A DNA stretch of 64,000 bases from contig NZ_LYMK01000029.1 in assembly GCF_002157355.1 (NCBI RefSeq), positions 25,027 to 89,026 on the forward strand, given 5' to 3'. This document shows, piece after piece, positions 49,350 to 59,392 of the stretch (within the stretch, counting starts at the first letter, position 1; each line of letters opens with the position of its first letter). Origin of the DNA: Variovorax sp. JS1663 (lineage in GTDB: Bacteria; Pseudomonadota; Gammaproteobacteria; Burkholderiales; Burkholderiaceae_C). The notes beneath the pieces were generated by a model. It did no database searches and was not told where the DNA came from. It saw nothing but the letters and a program-made list of their open reading frames with translations. A program made the translations under genes and the position numbers.

Positions 49350-50207
49350 ATGCTGCACGGCTACATCCCGCCCCATCGCTTCCTGCCCTACCTGAGCTGG
49401 ACCGAAATCGACGCACTGCCCGACCGCGAGAACACCGTGATCGTGCTGCCCTGCGGCGCCATCGAACAGCACGGACCGCACCTGCCCTGCTCGGTCGACA
49501 GCGTGATCGCGTCGGGGGTGATGGGCAAGGCGCTCGAACGCCTGCCGCCCGACGTGCGCGCCTTCGCGCTGCCGACCATCACCTACGGCAAGTCGGAAGA
49601 GCACCTGCACTTCCCCGGCACCATGACGCTGACCGGCACCACGCTGCTCGCCACCGTGACGGAGATCGGCGAATCGGTCTACCGCGCGGGCTTTCGCAAG
49701 CTGCTCTTCGCCAACGGCCATGGCGGCCAGCCGCAGGTGCTGGAGATGGCGGCACGCGAGCTGCGCCTGCGCCATGGCGACTTCATCGTGGTGCCGCACG
49801 GCGTCTCGCGCCTGCCCAACGCCTCGAGCCGGCAGGTCGGCGAGCAGGAAAAGAAGCTATCGATGCACGCGGGCCACTCCGAGACCGCGCTGATGCTCGC
49901 GCTGGCCCCCGACACCGTGCACATGGACCGCGCGGCGGCCAACTTTCCGCCCCCCTTTCCGATCAAGCTGCTGTCGCCCGATGGTCGCCCGGCCTGCGCC
50001 TGGACCGCGCGCGACTTCGGCCCCAGCGGCGTGATCGGCGACCCCACCAGCGCCACGCGCGAACAGGGCGAGGAGATCCTGGACACGCTGGCCGCCAGCT
50101 GGGTGCAGGCCCTGACCGAACTCCACGCCCTGCGCTGGGTGGTGCGCGAAGAAGCCACCTGGGAGCGCGGGCACCAGACGGGCTTCATCCAGTCCGCCGC
50201 GCGCTGA
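49350..50207 (+). CDS. Creatininase-family amidohydrolase
   Basis: A 285-residue metal-dependent hydrolase of the creatininase family, whose members open cyclic amides (creatinine) or formyl-aminopyrimidines. The metal ligands are visible: Glu39 and His41 in GAIEQHGPHLP, Asp50 in CSVDS, the NGHGGQPQ loop, and Glu in HAGHSETALM. In creatininase itself His and Glu positions match. Substrate unknown; the RutR-like regulator and THI5-type transporter point to a nitrogen heterocycle. Confidence 0.88.
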   Translation: MLHGYIPPHRFLPYLSWTEIDALPDRENTVIVLPCGAIEQHGPHLPCSVDSVIASGVMGKALERLPPDVRAFALPTITYGKSEEHLHFPGTMTLTGTTLLATVTEIGESVYRAGFRKLLFANGHGGQPQVLEMAARELRLRHGDFIVVPHGVSRLPNASSRQVGEQEKKLSMHAGHSETALMLALAPDTVHMDRAAANFPPPFPIKLLSPDGRPACAWTARDFGPSGVIGDPTSATREQGEEILDTLAASWVQALTELHALRWVVREEATWERGHQTGFIQSAAR

Positions 50208-50262
50208 GGCGCGCTCCTTGCAACGACTTTCCTTCTTTCTTCATCCCCAAGAGGTCTTCACC

Positions 50263-51258
50263 ATGCGCCACCCTTCCGCCTCCCGCCTCGGCCGCCTGGC
50301 CGCCGCCTCCGTCCTCGCCTGTGCCGCCGCCGCGACGGCGCAGGCGCAGGACAAGTTCACCTACATGACGAACTGGTACGCGCAGGCCGAGCACGGCGGC
50401 TTCTACCAGGCCGTGGCGCAGGGCATCTACCGCAAGCACGGCCTGGACGTGACCATCAAGATGGGCGGCCCGCAGGTCAACATCACGCAGATGATGGCCG
50501 CCGGCCAGGCCGACTGCATCATGGGCTCCAGCGACATCCAGATGATGCAGGTTCGCGAGGGCGGCGTGCCCGTGGTCAACGTGGCGGCCTTCTTCCAGAA
50601 AGACCCGCAGGTGCTGATCGCGCACGACGACGTCAAGAAGTTCGAGGACCTCAAGGGCAAGACCATCCTGATCGGATCGCAGGCCAACCGCGGCTACTGG
50701 CCCTGGCTGAAAGCGAAGTTCGGCCTGACCGACGAGCAGACGCGGCCCTACACCTTCAACATCCAGCCCTTCGTGGCCGACAAGAACACCGCGCAGCAGG
50801 GCTACCTGACCTCGGAGCCCTACGCGATTCAGAAGGCGGGTGTGAAGAGCACCGTGCTGATGTTCAGCGACCACGGCTTCCCGGCCTATGCCACCACCGT
50901 GTCGTGCATGGACAAGACCGTGAAGGAGCGAAGCAAGCAGGTCGCGGCCTTCGTCAAGGCCTCGGCCGAGGGCTGGAAGAGCTACCTGGCCGACCCGGCA
51001 CCGGCCAACGCGCTGATCAAGAAGGACAATCCGAACATGACCGACGACCAGCTGGCCTACAGCGTCGCCAAGCTCAAGGAGATGGGCATGGTCACCGGCG
51101 GCGACGCGGCCACGCTGGGCATCGGCGTGATCACCGACGCACGCGCCAAGGCGAGCTACGACTTCCTGGTGACCGCCAAGCTGCTGGATCCGGCGAAGGT
51201 CGACATCGCGAAGACCTACACGACCGAGTTCGTGAAGGACGCCAGGGTTCTGCCCTGA
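50263..51258 (+). CDS. ABC transporter substrate-binding protein, SsuA/THI5-like
   Basis: A 331-residue periplasmic binding protein of the NMT1/THI5 group. Signal peptide residues 1-27 (LAAASVLACAAAATAQAQ). The mature part has YMTNWYAQAEHGGFYQAVAQGIYRKHGLDV, typical for proteins that bind pyrimidines, sulfonates or related small ligands, and GQADCIMGSSD. GAGG lies upstream of the ATG. It serves the ATPase and permease encoded next, and begins 55 bases after the creatininase-family gene. Confidence 0.92.
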   Translation: MRHPSASRLGRLAAASVLACAAAATAQAQDKFTYMTNWYAQAEHGGFYQAVAQGIYRKHGLDVTIKMGGPQVNITQMMAAGQADCIMGSSDIQMMQVREGGVPVVNVAAFFQKDPQVLIAHDDVKKFEDLKGKTILIGSQANRGYWPWLKAKFGLTDEQTRPYTFNIQPFVADKNTAQQGYLTSEPYAIQKAGVKSTVLMFSDHGFPAYATTVSCMDKTVKERSKQVAAFVKASAEGWKSYLADPAPANALIKKDNPNMTDDQLAYSVAKLKEMGMVTGGDAATLGIGVITDARAKASYDFLVTAKLLDPAKVDIAKTYTTEFVKDARVLP

Positions 51259-51281
51259 CCGGCGCGCGGAACCCGCCTCGC

Positions 51282-52115
51282 ATGAACCGCATCGATCCCT
51301 CCGTGCTCGCCCCGCCGGCTGCTCCTGTCGCGCCTGCGGTGGAGTTGCTCTCGGCCGAGAAAACCTACCCCAACGGCACGCGCGCGCTGCTGCCGGTGGA
51401 CCTCGCCATCGCCGAAGGTGAGTTCGTCACGTTGCTGGGCCCCTCGGGCTGCGGCAAGAGCACGCTGCTGAAAATGGTGGCCGGCCTGCTGGAGCCCAGC
51501 GACGGGCGCCTGCTGCTGTGGCGGCGGCCGGTGGCGCAGCTGCACGACTGCGCGCACAAGATGGCCTTCGTGTTCCAGTCGCCCACGCTGATGCCCTGGG
51601 CCAGCGTGCGCAGCAACGTGCGCCTGCCGCTGGACCTGGCCGGCGTGCCGCGCAGGGAGGCGGACGCGCGCGTCGCCGAGGCGCTGGAGATGGTGGGCCT
51701 GGACAAGTTCGCAGGAGCACTGCCGCGTGCGCTCTCGGGCGGCATGCAGATGCGCGTGTCGATCGCGCGCGGGCTGGTCACCCAGCCCGACCTGCTGCTG
51801 ATGGACGAGCCCTTCGGCGCGCTGGACGAGATCACGCGCCACAAGCTCGATGCCGAGCTGCTCGACCTGTGGCGCAGGAAGAAGCTCACGGTGATCTTCG
51901 TCACGCACTCGATCCACGAGGCGGTGTTCCTCTCCAGCCGCGTGATCATGATGGCCGCGCGGCCGGGCCGCGTGGTGGAGGAGTTCCACATCGACGAGCC
52001 GTACCCGCGCAGCGCCGACTTCATGGTCTCGCCGCAGTTCAGCCGCTACGCGAAGCAGCTGCAGGACAGCCTGCTGCGCGCGAGCGACAGCACGCACGAG
52101 GAGGCACCGCTTTGA
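51282..52115 (+). CDS. ABC transporter ATP-binding protein, SsuB/TauB-like
   Basis: A 277-residue nitrate/sulfonate/taurine-type ATPase. Walker A GPSGCGKST at residues 53-61, Q-loop FVFQSPTLMPW, signature LSGGMQMRVSIARGL, Walker B LLLMDEPFGALDE and the H-loop FVTHSIHEAVF are all intact. An N-terminal Pro/Ala extension of about 20 residues is unremarkable. The next gene starts within its last codon. Confidence 0.95.
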   Translation: MNRIDPSVLAPPAAPVAPAVELLSAEKTYPNGTRALLPVDLAIAEGEFVTLLGPSGCGKSTLLKMVAGLLEPSDGRLLLWRRPVAQLHDCAHKMAFVFQSPTLMPWASVRSNVRLPLDLAGVPRREADARVAEALEMVGLDKFAGALPRALSGGMQMRVSIARGLVTQPDLLLMDEPFGALDEITRHKLDAELLDLWRRKKLTVIFVTHSIHEAVFLSSRVIMMAARPGRVVEEFHIDEPYPRSADFMVSPQFSRYAKQLQDSLLRASDSTHEEAPL

Positions 52116-52918
52116 GCCCGCGGCTTCCTCTTCTGCGGCAGCCGCGCGCGCAGCGCGTGCTGTACCCGGTGCTGGTGGGCGTGGTGCTGGTGGCGCTCTG
52201 GCAGGGCTTGGTCACCGCGATGGAGCTGCCGCCCTACCTGGTGCCCTCGCCCTGGCTGATGATGAAGACGCTCGTCGCCGACTGGGTGCCGCTGGGCCTG
52301 GCGCTGCTGGTCACGCTGAAGATCACCCTGCTGTCCTTCGTGCTGGCCACGATCGCTGGCGTGCTGATCTCCTTCCTGTTCGTGCAGAGCAAGCGGGTCG
52401 AGACAGCGCTCTTTCCCTACGCGGTGCTGCTGCAGGTCACGCCGATCGTCGCGGTGGCACCGCTGATCATCATCTGGGTCAAGAACCCCACGGCCGCGAT
52501 GGTGGTCTGCGCCGCGCTGGTCGCGCTGTTTCCGATCATCAGCAACACCACGCTGGGGCTGCGCAGCATCGAGCCCGATCTGCAGAGCTACTTCAAGCTC
52601 AACCGCGCGACGCGCTGGCAGCAGCTGGTGCGTCTGCGCATCCCGAGCGCCCTGCCTTATTTCTTCGGCGGCCTGCGCATCTCGAGCGGCCTGGCGCTGA
52701 TCGGCGCGGTGGTGGCCGAGTTCGTGGCCGGCACCGGCGGCGCCGGCGCGGGACTGGCCTACCAGATCCTGCAATCGGGCTTCCAGCTCAACATCCCGCG
52801 CATGTTCGCGGCCCTCCTGCTGATCTCGCTGACCGGCGTCGCGCTCTTCGTGCTGATGGCCTGGCTCACCAAGATCGCGCTTGGCTCGTGGCACGCGAGC
52901 GAACTCTCACAGGACTGA
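52112..52918 (+). CDS. ABC transporter permease, SsuC/TauC-like
   Basis: A 268-residue inner-membrane permease with about six helices and the coupling loop LRSIEPDLQSYFKLNRATRWQQ followed by RIPSALPYFFGGLRIS (EAA motif). The best start is TTG 52112: GAGGAGG sits eight bases upstream and the codon overlaps the ATPase stop, whereas no ATG occurs before the first helix. It completes the importer. Confidence 0.92.
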   Translation: MSPRLPLLRQPRAQRVLYPVLVGVVLVALWQGLVTAMELPPYLVPSPWLMMKTLVADWVPLGLALLVTLKITLLSFVLATIAGVLISFLFVQSKRVETALFPYAVLLQVTPIVAVAPLIIIWVKNPTAAMVVCAALVALFPIISNTTLGLRSIEPDLQSYFKLNRATRWQQLVRLRIPSALPYFFGGLRISSGLALIGAVVAEFVAGTGGAGAGLAYQILQSGFQLNIPRMFAALLLISLTGVALFVLMAWLTKIALGSWHASELSQD

Positions 52919-52929
52919 TCCCTTCCCCC

Positions 52930-54288
52930 ATGAACGCCCCCGCCTCCGCCATCGAGCAACTGCATCTCGAACTGCCCGAACTCGACTGGATCACCGACGA
53001 AAGCCGCATCGTCCGGCTGTCGCAGGACTTCTCCTGGTTCAGCCCGGTGCTGCAGCGGCAGCTGAAGGACAAGCGCGCGGACGCCGTCGTGCGCCCGCGC
53101 AGCGAGGACGAGATCCGCGCCGTGGTGAGCGCCTGCGCGCGCCGGGCGATACCGATCACCATCCGCGGCAGCGGCACCGGCAACTATGGCCAGACCACGC
53201 CGCTCGCCGGCGGCGTGGTGCTCGACATGACGGTCTTCAACGCGATGCTATGGGTGCGCCCCGGCGTGGCGCGCGCGCAGGCCGGCATCCGGCTCGGCGA
53301 GCTGGAGAAGCACACGCGGCCCTCGGGCCAGGAGCTGCGCTGCGTGCCCTCCACCTACCGCAGCGCGACCTTGGGCGGGCTCTTCGGCGGCGGCTTCGGC
53401 GGCGTGGGCTCGATCAACCACGGGCCGCTCGGCGCCATCGGCAACGTGCTCGGGCTGCGCGCGATGACCATCGAAGCCGAGCCGCAGGTCGTCGAGCTGC
53501 GCGGCGCGGAGGCCCTGCGCATGCATCACGTGTGGGGCACCAACGGCCTGGTGCTGGAGCTCGAAGTGGGGCTGGCGCCGGTTCATCCCTGGCTCGAGAG
53601 CCTGGTCGTCTTCGACGCCTTCGAGCCGGCGTTGCTCTTCGCCGACGCGCTGGCGCATGCGCCGGGCATCGTGAAGCGCGAGATCGCCTTCTTCGGCAGC
53701 CCGGTGCCGGACCACCTGGCGCAGCTGGCGGACCACCTGCCCCGCGGCTGCCACGCGGTGCTCTCGCTGGTGGCCGAGTCCTGCGAGGCGCCGATGCTGG
53801 AGCTCGTCGCGGCGCACGGCGGCCGCATGAGCTACCGCAAGACGGCTGCGGAAGTGCAGAAGAGCAACCGCACGCTGGTGGAATTCACCTGGAACCACAC
53901 GACGCTGCATGCGCTCAAGGTCGACAAGAACCTGACTTACCTGCAAAGCGGCTTCACACCGGGGCGGCACGTCGAGCAGGTGATCGCGATGGAAAAGCTG
54001 TTCGCGGGCGAAGTCATGATGCACCTCGAATTCCTGCGCAATGCGGTGGGCCTGATGACCTGCAGCGGACTGCAGTTGGTGCGCTTCAGCACCGAGGAAC
54101 GGCTCGACGAGATCATCCGCCTGCACCGCGCGCATGGCGTGCACATCAACAACCCGCACGTCAACATCGTCGAGGACGGCAAGGCCGGCGGCCCGCTGCC
54201 GCCGGAGGTGATCGAGCTCAAGAGGCGCTTCGACCCCCAGGGCCTGCTCAACCCGGGAAAGCTGCGGGACTGGCCCGTCGCCGCGTGA
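52930..54288 (+). CDS. FAD-binding oxidoreductase (PCMH/GlcD-like)
   Basis: A 452-residue flavoprotein with an FAD-binding PCMH domain at about 40-220 (VVRPRSEDEIRAVV, RGSGTGNYGQTTPLAGG, LGGLFGGGFGGVGSINHG, GNVLGLRAM) and a C-terminal half unlike GlcD's cap, ending with the HGVHINNPHVNIVEDG and FDPQGLLNPGK stretches typical of the superfamily. Probably oxidises a hydroxyl or amine of the imported compound or of the hydrolysis product. Last gene of the operon, 11 bases after the permease. Its 3' end overlaps the convergent lnt gene by 41 bases. Confidence 0.9.
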   Translation: MNAPASAIEQLHLELPELDWITDESRIVRLSQDFSWFSPVLQRQLKDKRADAVVRPRSEDEIRAVVSACARRAIPITIRGSGTGNYGQTTPLAGGVVLDMTVFNAMLWVRPGVARAQAGIRLGELEKHTRPSGQELRCVPSTYRSATLGGLFGGGFGGVGSINHGPLGAIGNVLGLRAMTIEAEPQVVELRGAEALRMHHVWGTNGLVLELEVGLAPVHPWLESLVVFDAFEPALLFADALAHAPGIVKREIAFFGSPVPDHLAQLADHLPRGCHAVLSLVAESCEAPMLELVAAHGGRMSYRKTAAEVQKSNRTLVEFTWNHTTLHALKVDKNLTYLQSGFTPGRHVEQVIAMEKLFAGEVMMHLEFLRNAVGLMTCSGLQLVRFSTEERLDEIIRLHRAHGVHINNPHVNIVEDGKAGGPLPPEVIELKRRFDPQGLLNPGKLRDWPVAA

Positions 54289-55816
54289 CGAAAGGCGCGG
54301 CCGCGACGATCGCCAGGGTCAGCCCCCACAGCGGCCAAAGCCCGAGGCGGGAGACCCAGTACGCATAGGGCGTGAGGCCCGCGCGGCCCTCGACGGTCGC
54401 TACCAGGACCCCGCGCGTGAGCCGAGGCAGGGCATGCGTGACGCGGCCGCGGTGGTCGATGACGACCGTGGCGCCGGTATTGGTGGCGCGCACCATCGGC
54501 CGCTGGAATTCCAGCGCGCGCATGCGGGAGATGGACAGGTGCTGGTCGATGGCGACCGTGTCGCCGAACCAGGCGATGTTGCTCACGTTGAGCAGGATGG
54601 TGGGGGCCTGCGCCTCGTCGCGGAAGTTGGCGCCGATCTCGTCGCCGAACAAGTCCTCGTAGCAGATGTTGGGCGAGATCCGCTGGCCCTGCCAGGCCAG
54701 CGGGCGCTGCGCGAGGCCGCCGCTCTGGAAGTCGCCCAGCGGGATGTTCATCATGTCGGTGAACCAGCGGAACAGGCCCGGCACGAACTCGCCGAAGGGC
54801 ACCAGGTGGTGCTTGTCGTAGCGATAGGGTGCGTTGCGCCCGGGGCCGAAGCCGAGCACGGTGTTGGTGTAGACGCGGCCATCACCCAGCGGGAGGCCGA
54901 CGATGGCCGTCTGGGTACTGCCCGCATACCGAGCCGCGATGGCGTCGAGGTAGCCGGGGGGCAGTTGGGAGGGCAGCAGAGGCAGCGCGGTCTCGGGCGT
55001 GATCACCAGCGGCGCGGTGGCGCGCTGCAGTTGCTCGCCGTACCACCGTAGCGCGGTGGCGATGCCGCCGCTGGGGATGAACTTCTCGTCCTGGGGGATG
55101 TTGCCTTGCAGCAGCGCGACTTCGAGGCGGCCGCGCGAAAGGGCCGGGTCATCGGGCGCGCCGCGCAGCACGCCGACGAGCGCCGGCACGCACAGCAGGA
55201 CGAACCCCAGCCCCAGCGGCACGGCCAGGGCGCCGCCACTGCGCAGCGCAGACGCGGCCAGCGCCGCGATGCCGGCGGCCACCGCACCCACGCCGTACAC
55301 GCCCAGCCACGGCACATAGGCCGCGAGCGGGCCCTCCACGTGCGCGTAGCCGCCGGCGCCCCAGGGGAAGCCAGTGAACCAGCTGTTGCGCAGCAGCTCG
55401 GCCAGGGTCCAGCCGGCGGCGAACAGCAACACGGCAGCCGCACGATGTCGCGCCGCGAAAGCGACATAGAAGGCAGCCGCCGCAGCGTAGTACAACGAGA
55501 GCGCGGCCGACAGGGCGAGCACGGCAAAGGCGGCCAGCGGCGCGGCGAGCCCGCCGTACGTGTGCATGGAGACGAAGAGCCACCAGAAGGTGCCGCAGAG
55601 CCAGACGGTCGAGAACAGCCAGCCGTAAAGCGCGCCGCTGCGCCATGCGGGCTTCGGCTGACCGCGTTCGCGCAGCGCATCGAGCTGCCAGACCAGCGCC
55701 GCCAGCGAGAGCAGTTGCAGCCACCAGAGCGGCTGACCGTCCCAGGGGGCCGCGATGGACGCGGCCTGCGCGAGGCCCGCGATCCCGAAGCCCAGCGCGC
55801 GCGCCAGCGTTTTCAA
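54248..55816 (-). CDS. lnt: Apolipoprotein N-acyltransferase
   Basis: Third enzyme of lipoprotein maturation, N-acylating the cysteine in the inner membrane. The 522 residues have about six N-terminal helices, then a periplasmic nitrilase domain with the triad Glu in ITPETALPL, Lys in YDKHHLVPFGEFVP and Cys in ICYEDLF, and a last helix near the C-terminus. The start is TTG, overlapping the corC stop, so translation is likely coupled. Convergent overlap of 41 bases with the FAD oxidoreductase gene. Confidence 0.95.
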   Translation of the reverse strand: MKTLARALGFGIAGLAQAASIAAPWDGQPLWWLQLLSLAALVWQLDALRERGQPKPAWRSGALYGWLFSTVWLCGTFWWLFVSMHTYGGLAAPLAAFAVLALSAALSLYYAAAAAFYVAFAARHRAAAVLLFAAGWTLAELLRNSWFTGFPWGAGGYAHVEGPLAAYVPWLGVYGVGAVAAGIAALAASALRSGGALAVPLGLGFVLLCVPALVGVLRGAPDDPALSRGRLEVALLQGNIPQDEKFIPSGGIATALRWYGEQLQRATAPLVITPETALPLLPSQLPPGYLDAIAARYAGSTQTAIVGLPLGDGRVYTNTVLGFGPGRNAPYRYDKHHLVPFGEFVPGLFRWFTDMMNIPLGDFQSGGLAQRPLAWQGQRISPNICYEDLFGDEIGANFRDEAQAPTILLNVSNIAWFGDTVAIDQHLSISRMRALEFQRPMVRATNTGATVVIDHRGRVTHALPRLTRGVLVATVEGRAGLTPYAYWVSRLGLWPLWGLTLAIVAAAPFVTRRRASPAAFPG

Positions 55817-56691
55817 TCGGCCGCGTCGTCGCCGCGCGCCGGCGAGACCTTGAACCAGCGCACCGCGCCGCCCTTGGTGTGGAGCACGACGAAGTCGAAG
55901 GCGCCCAGCGCATAGTGTTCGCCGCGCTTGGGCACATGGCCCATCTCGTGCGCGATCAGGCCGCCGATGGTGTCGAAGTCCTCGCTCAGCATCTTCTCGT
56001 CGAAGACGATGCCGAAGGCCTCGGCAACGCGCTCGATGGGCGTGTCGCCCGAGACGCGGTAGGTGTGGTCGGCCAGGCCGAAGATGTCGCCCTCGTCCTC
56101 GGCGATGTCGAACTCGTCCTCGATCTCGCCGACGATCTGCTCCAGCACGTCCTCGATGGTGATGAGGCCGGCCACGCGGCCGAATTCGTCGATCACGACC
56201 GCCAGGTGGTTGCGGTTGCCGCGGAACTCGCGCAGCAGATCGTTCAGGCCCTTGCTCTCGGGCACGAAGGTGGCCGGACGCAGCAGCGCGCGGATGTTGA
56301 GGTCCGGCGCGCGCTGCAGCTTGAGCAGGTCCTTCGCGAGCAGGATGCCGATGATGTTTTCCTTGTCGCCTTCGTAGACCGGGAAGCGCGAGTGCGCGGT
56401 GTCGATCACGAGGTTCAGCAGCGACTCGTAGGGCGCGTCGATGTTGACCAGGTCCATGCGCGGCGCGGCCACCATCACGTCGCCGGCCGTCATGTCGGCC
56501 ATGCGCAGCACGCCTTCGAGCATGACGCGGGACTCGGCGCCGATCACGTCGTTGTCCTCGGCATCGGCGAGGGTTTCGATCAGCTCGTCGCGCGAATCCG
56601 GTCCGGGATGGAGGAACTCGGCAAGTTTCTGCAGAAAACTGCGCTTGTCCTCGCGTTCTGCGGGCGCGCGTTCAGGGTGAGGGTCTGCCAC
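55813..56691 (-). CDS. corC: CorC/YbeX family CBS-domain protein
   Basis: A 292-residue cytoplasmic protein with two CBS domains (VMVAAPRMDLVNI to AKDLLKLQ, and TFVPESKGLNDLLREF to ITIEDVLEQIVGEIEDE) and a C-terminal CorC_HlyC domain (DTIGGLIAHEMGHVPKRGE). It is associated with magnesium/cobalt efflux and ribosome homeostasis. The length equals that of the Escherichia coli protein when started at GTG 56691; no ATG exists near. The corC-lnt order is conserved widely among proteobacteria. Confidence 0.93.
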   Translation of the reverse strand: MADPHPERAPAEREDKRSFLQKLAEFLHPGPDSRDELIETLADAEDNDVIGAESRVMLEGVLRMADMTAGDVMVAAPRMDLVNIDAPYESLLNLVIDTAHSRFPVYEGDKENIIGILLAKDLLKLQRAPDLNIRALLRPATFVPESKGLNDLLREFRGNRNHLAVVIDEFGRVAGLITIEDVLEQIVGEIEDEFDIAEDEGDIFGLADHTYRVSGDTPIERVAEAFGIVFDEKMLSEDFDTIGGLIAHEMGHVPKRGEHYALGAFDFVVLHTKGGAVRWFKVSPARGDDAAD

Positions 56692-56776
56692 TGCGGGAGG
56701 GCGAAGTTGGGGGAAGCACAAGGATACCGGAATGCGCCCCCGCCGCCCGGCGCCGGCTGTCGCCTTGCGGCGCCCC

Positions 56777-57502
56777 TCAAGGGGCTGACTGGTCGCGCGC
56801 GGCGCGCACGCCGCTGCGGATTTCCTGCAGGGTGGCGAGGAAGGCCCAGAACTGCTTGGCACGCGTCTTGAGCTGGTAGTCGACCTCGGCGTAGTGCTCG
56901 AGTGCGATCTCGCTCATGCGGCTGTCGAAGGTGGCGTGCGGCAGTTCGAGATGCGCCTCTGATTCGGAGCCGCTGCGCACCACGGTGGCGCCGGCGTTGC
57001 GGGCGATCTTGAGCATCGCGACGTTTTCGCTCAGCGCGTGGATGAACAGCATGCCCACGCCTTCGTTGCGGGCGACCACGACGGCGCGCTCGAACAGACG
57101 GGCGCCATAGCCGCGCCCCCGGGCGTGCTCGGCCACGGACACGCCGAACTCGGCGCAGTCCTTGTGCTGGTCAGCCGGCGCGAAAGCCAGGTGGGCCATC
57201 GCGATCAGGTCGAGGCGGCGGTTATAGATGCCGAACAGCTCGTCGCGGTCGAAGTCGAGGCCGTCGACGTAGCGCTGGATCTGTTCGTCGGACGCGGCGT
57301 ACCCGAAACGGAGATAACGGTCGTGCGGCTTCAGGGCCAACAGGTGCTGCGCGATGCGGTCGCGTTCGCGCGGGCCGATCGAGCGGATCGGCACCATGAC
57401 GGGGGTGGGCGCGGCGGCGCGCGGCTGGGCTTCGACCATCGGCGCTTTCAGGAAAGAGCCCAGGCCCAGGGAAGCCTTGAGGAGTGCCTTGGCGGTATGC
57501 AT
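56777..57502 (-). CDS. GNAT family N-acetyltransferase
   Basis: A 241-residue acetyltransferase. The GNAT fold spans residues about 35-205, with the acetyl-CoA loop VAEHARGRGYGARLFERAV (Q/RxxGxG/A type) and the preceding strand EFGVSV. An N-terminal segment (residues 1-30) and a C-terminal helical tail (YAEVDYQLKTRAKQFWAFL) flank it. Substrate unknown. It lies upstream of corC by 85 bases on the same strand. Confidence 0.87.
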   Translation of the reverse strand: MHTAKALLKASLGLGSFLKAPMVEAQPRAAAPTPVMVPIRSIGPRERDRIAQHLLALKPHDRYLRFGYAASDEQIQRYVDGLDFDRDELFGIYNRRLDLIAMAHLAFAPADQHKDCAEFGVSVAEHARGRGYGARLFERAVVVARNEGVGMLFIHALSENVAMLKIARNAGATVVRSGSESEAHLELPHATFDSRMSEIALEHYAEVDYQLKTRAKQFWAFLATLQEIRSGVRAARDQSAP

Positions 57503-57612
57503 GGGTCCAATATAGGGGTTTTCCCTTAACCAACAAGCCCGCAAGGACTCAGATGTAAGAACTTAGTGCAAACCCTCTCTAATAAAAGGCTCATCTCGTT
57601 ACTTTTTCGTTG

Positions 57613-58086
57613 CTACACCGGAACGGCCGTCGTGGCCTTGACCCGGTCCAGCACGAAGCTGGTCTTGCAGTCCTCCACGCTCGGGTGCTTGAGCAGCGTG
57701 TCCATGATGAAACGGCTGTAGTGCGCCATGTCGGCGACCACCACGCGCAGCAGGTAGTCCATCTCGCCCGTCAGGGCGGCGCATTCCACCACCTCCGGCC
57801 AAGTCTGCACGCTCGCGCGGAACAGGTCCATCGGATTGCGCTTGTGGGTCTCGGTGTGCTTTTCGAGGCGCACGTTGAGGTAGGCCGTCAACCCGAGGCC
57901 GACCGACTCGGGCTTCACCAGCGCGACGTAGCGGTCGATCACCCCGGTCTCCTCCAGCCGCTTGACGCGCCGCAGCACGGCGCTGGGAGAGAGGCTGACC
58001 TCCTCGGCGAGGTGGTCGTAGGTGGCGCGGCCATCGTCCTGCAACTTGCGCAGAATCTGCCTATCCAGCTTGTCTAGTGCATTCAT
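57613..58086 (-). CDS. Lrp/AsnC-family regulator
   Basis: A 157-residue regulator: winged helix at residues 5-60 (LDRQILRKLQDDGRATYDHLAEEV, SAVLRRVKRLEETGVI) and RAM ligand domain after (GLGLTAYLNV, VECAALTGEMDYLLRVVVADM). It faces hpd across 153 bases, so it probably controls tyrosine/phenylalanine catabolism, responding to an aromatic amino acid. The gap contains the hairpin TGCG-CTAT-CGCA. Confidence 0.92.
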   Translation of the reverse strand: MNALDKLDRQILRKLQDDGRATYDHLAEEVSLSPSAVLRRVKRLEETGVIDRYVALVKPESVGLGLTAYLNVRLEKHTETHKRNPMDLFRASVQTWPEVVECAALTGEMDYLLRVVVADMAHYSRFIMDTLLKHPSVEDCKTSFVLDRVKATTAVPV

Positions 58087-58239
58087 GAGTCGATTTTCAC
58101 AGTTTTTCTGCGCTATCGCAGCATTCCAGGCGTGATAACGCTGAAATCATGAGGCCCGGCGCTCTTACAGTTCCATACGCGGGCTGCATTGCCGCAGCGC
58201 CACACTGAACACCACCCTTCCTGACCTGGAGACAGCCCC

Positions 58240-59367
<1,128 letters not shown>

Positions 59368-59392
59368 TTGCTTCCCATCACAGGAGCACTGA

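Noticed and set aside
58107..58122. TGCG-CTAT-CGCA hairpin upstream of hpd as a regulator site
   Set aside because: The stem is only four bases long and no second copy was seen, so it is noted only in the regulator entry.
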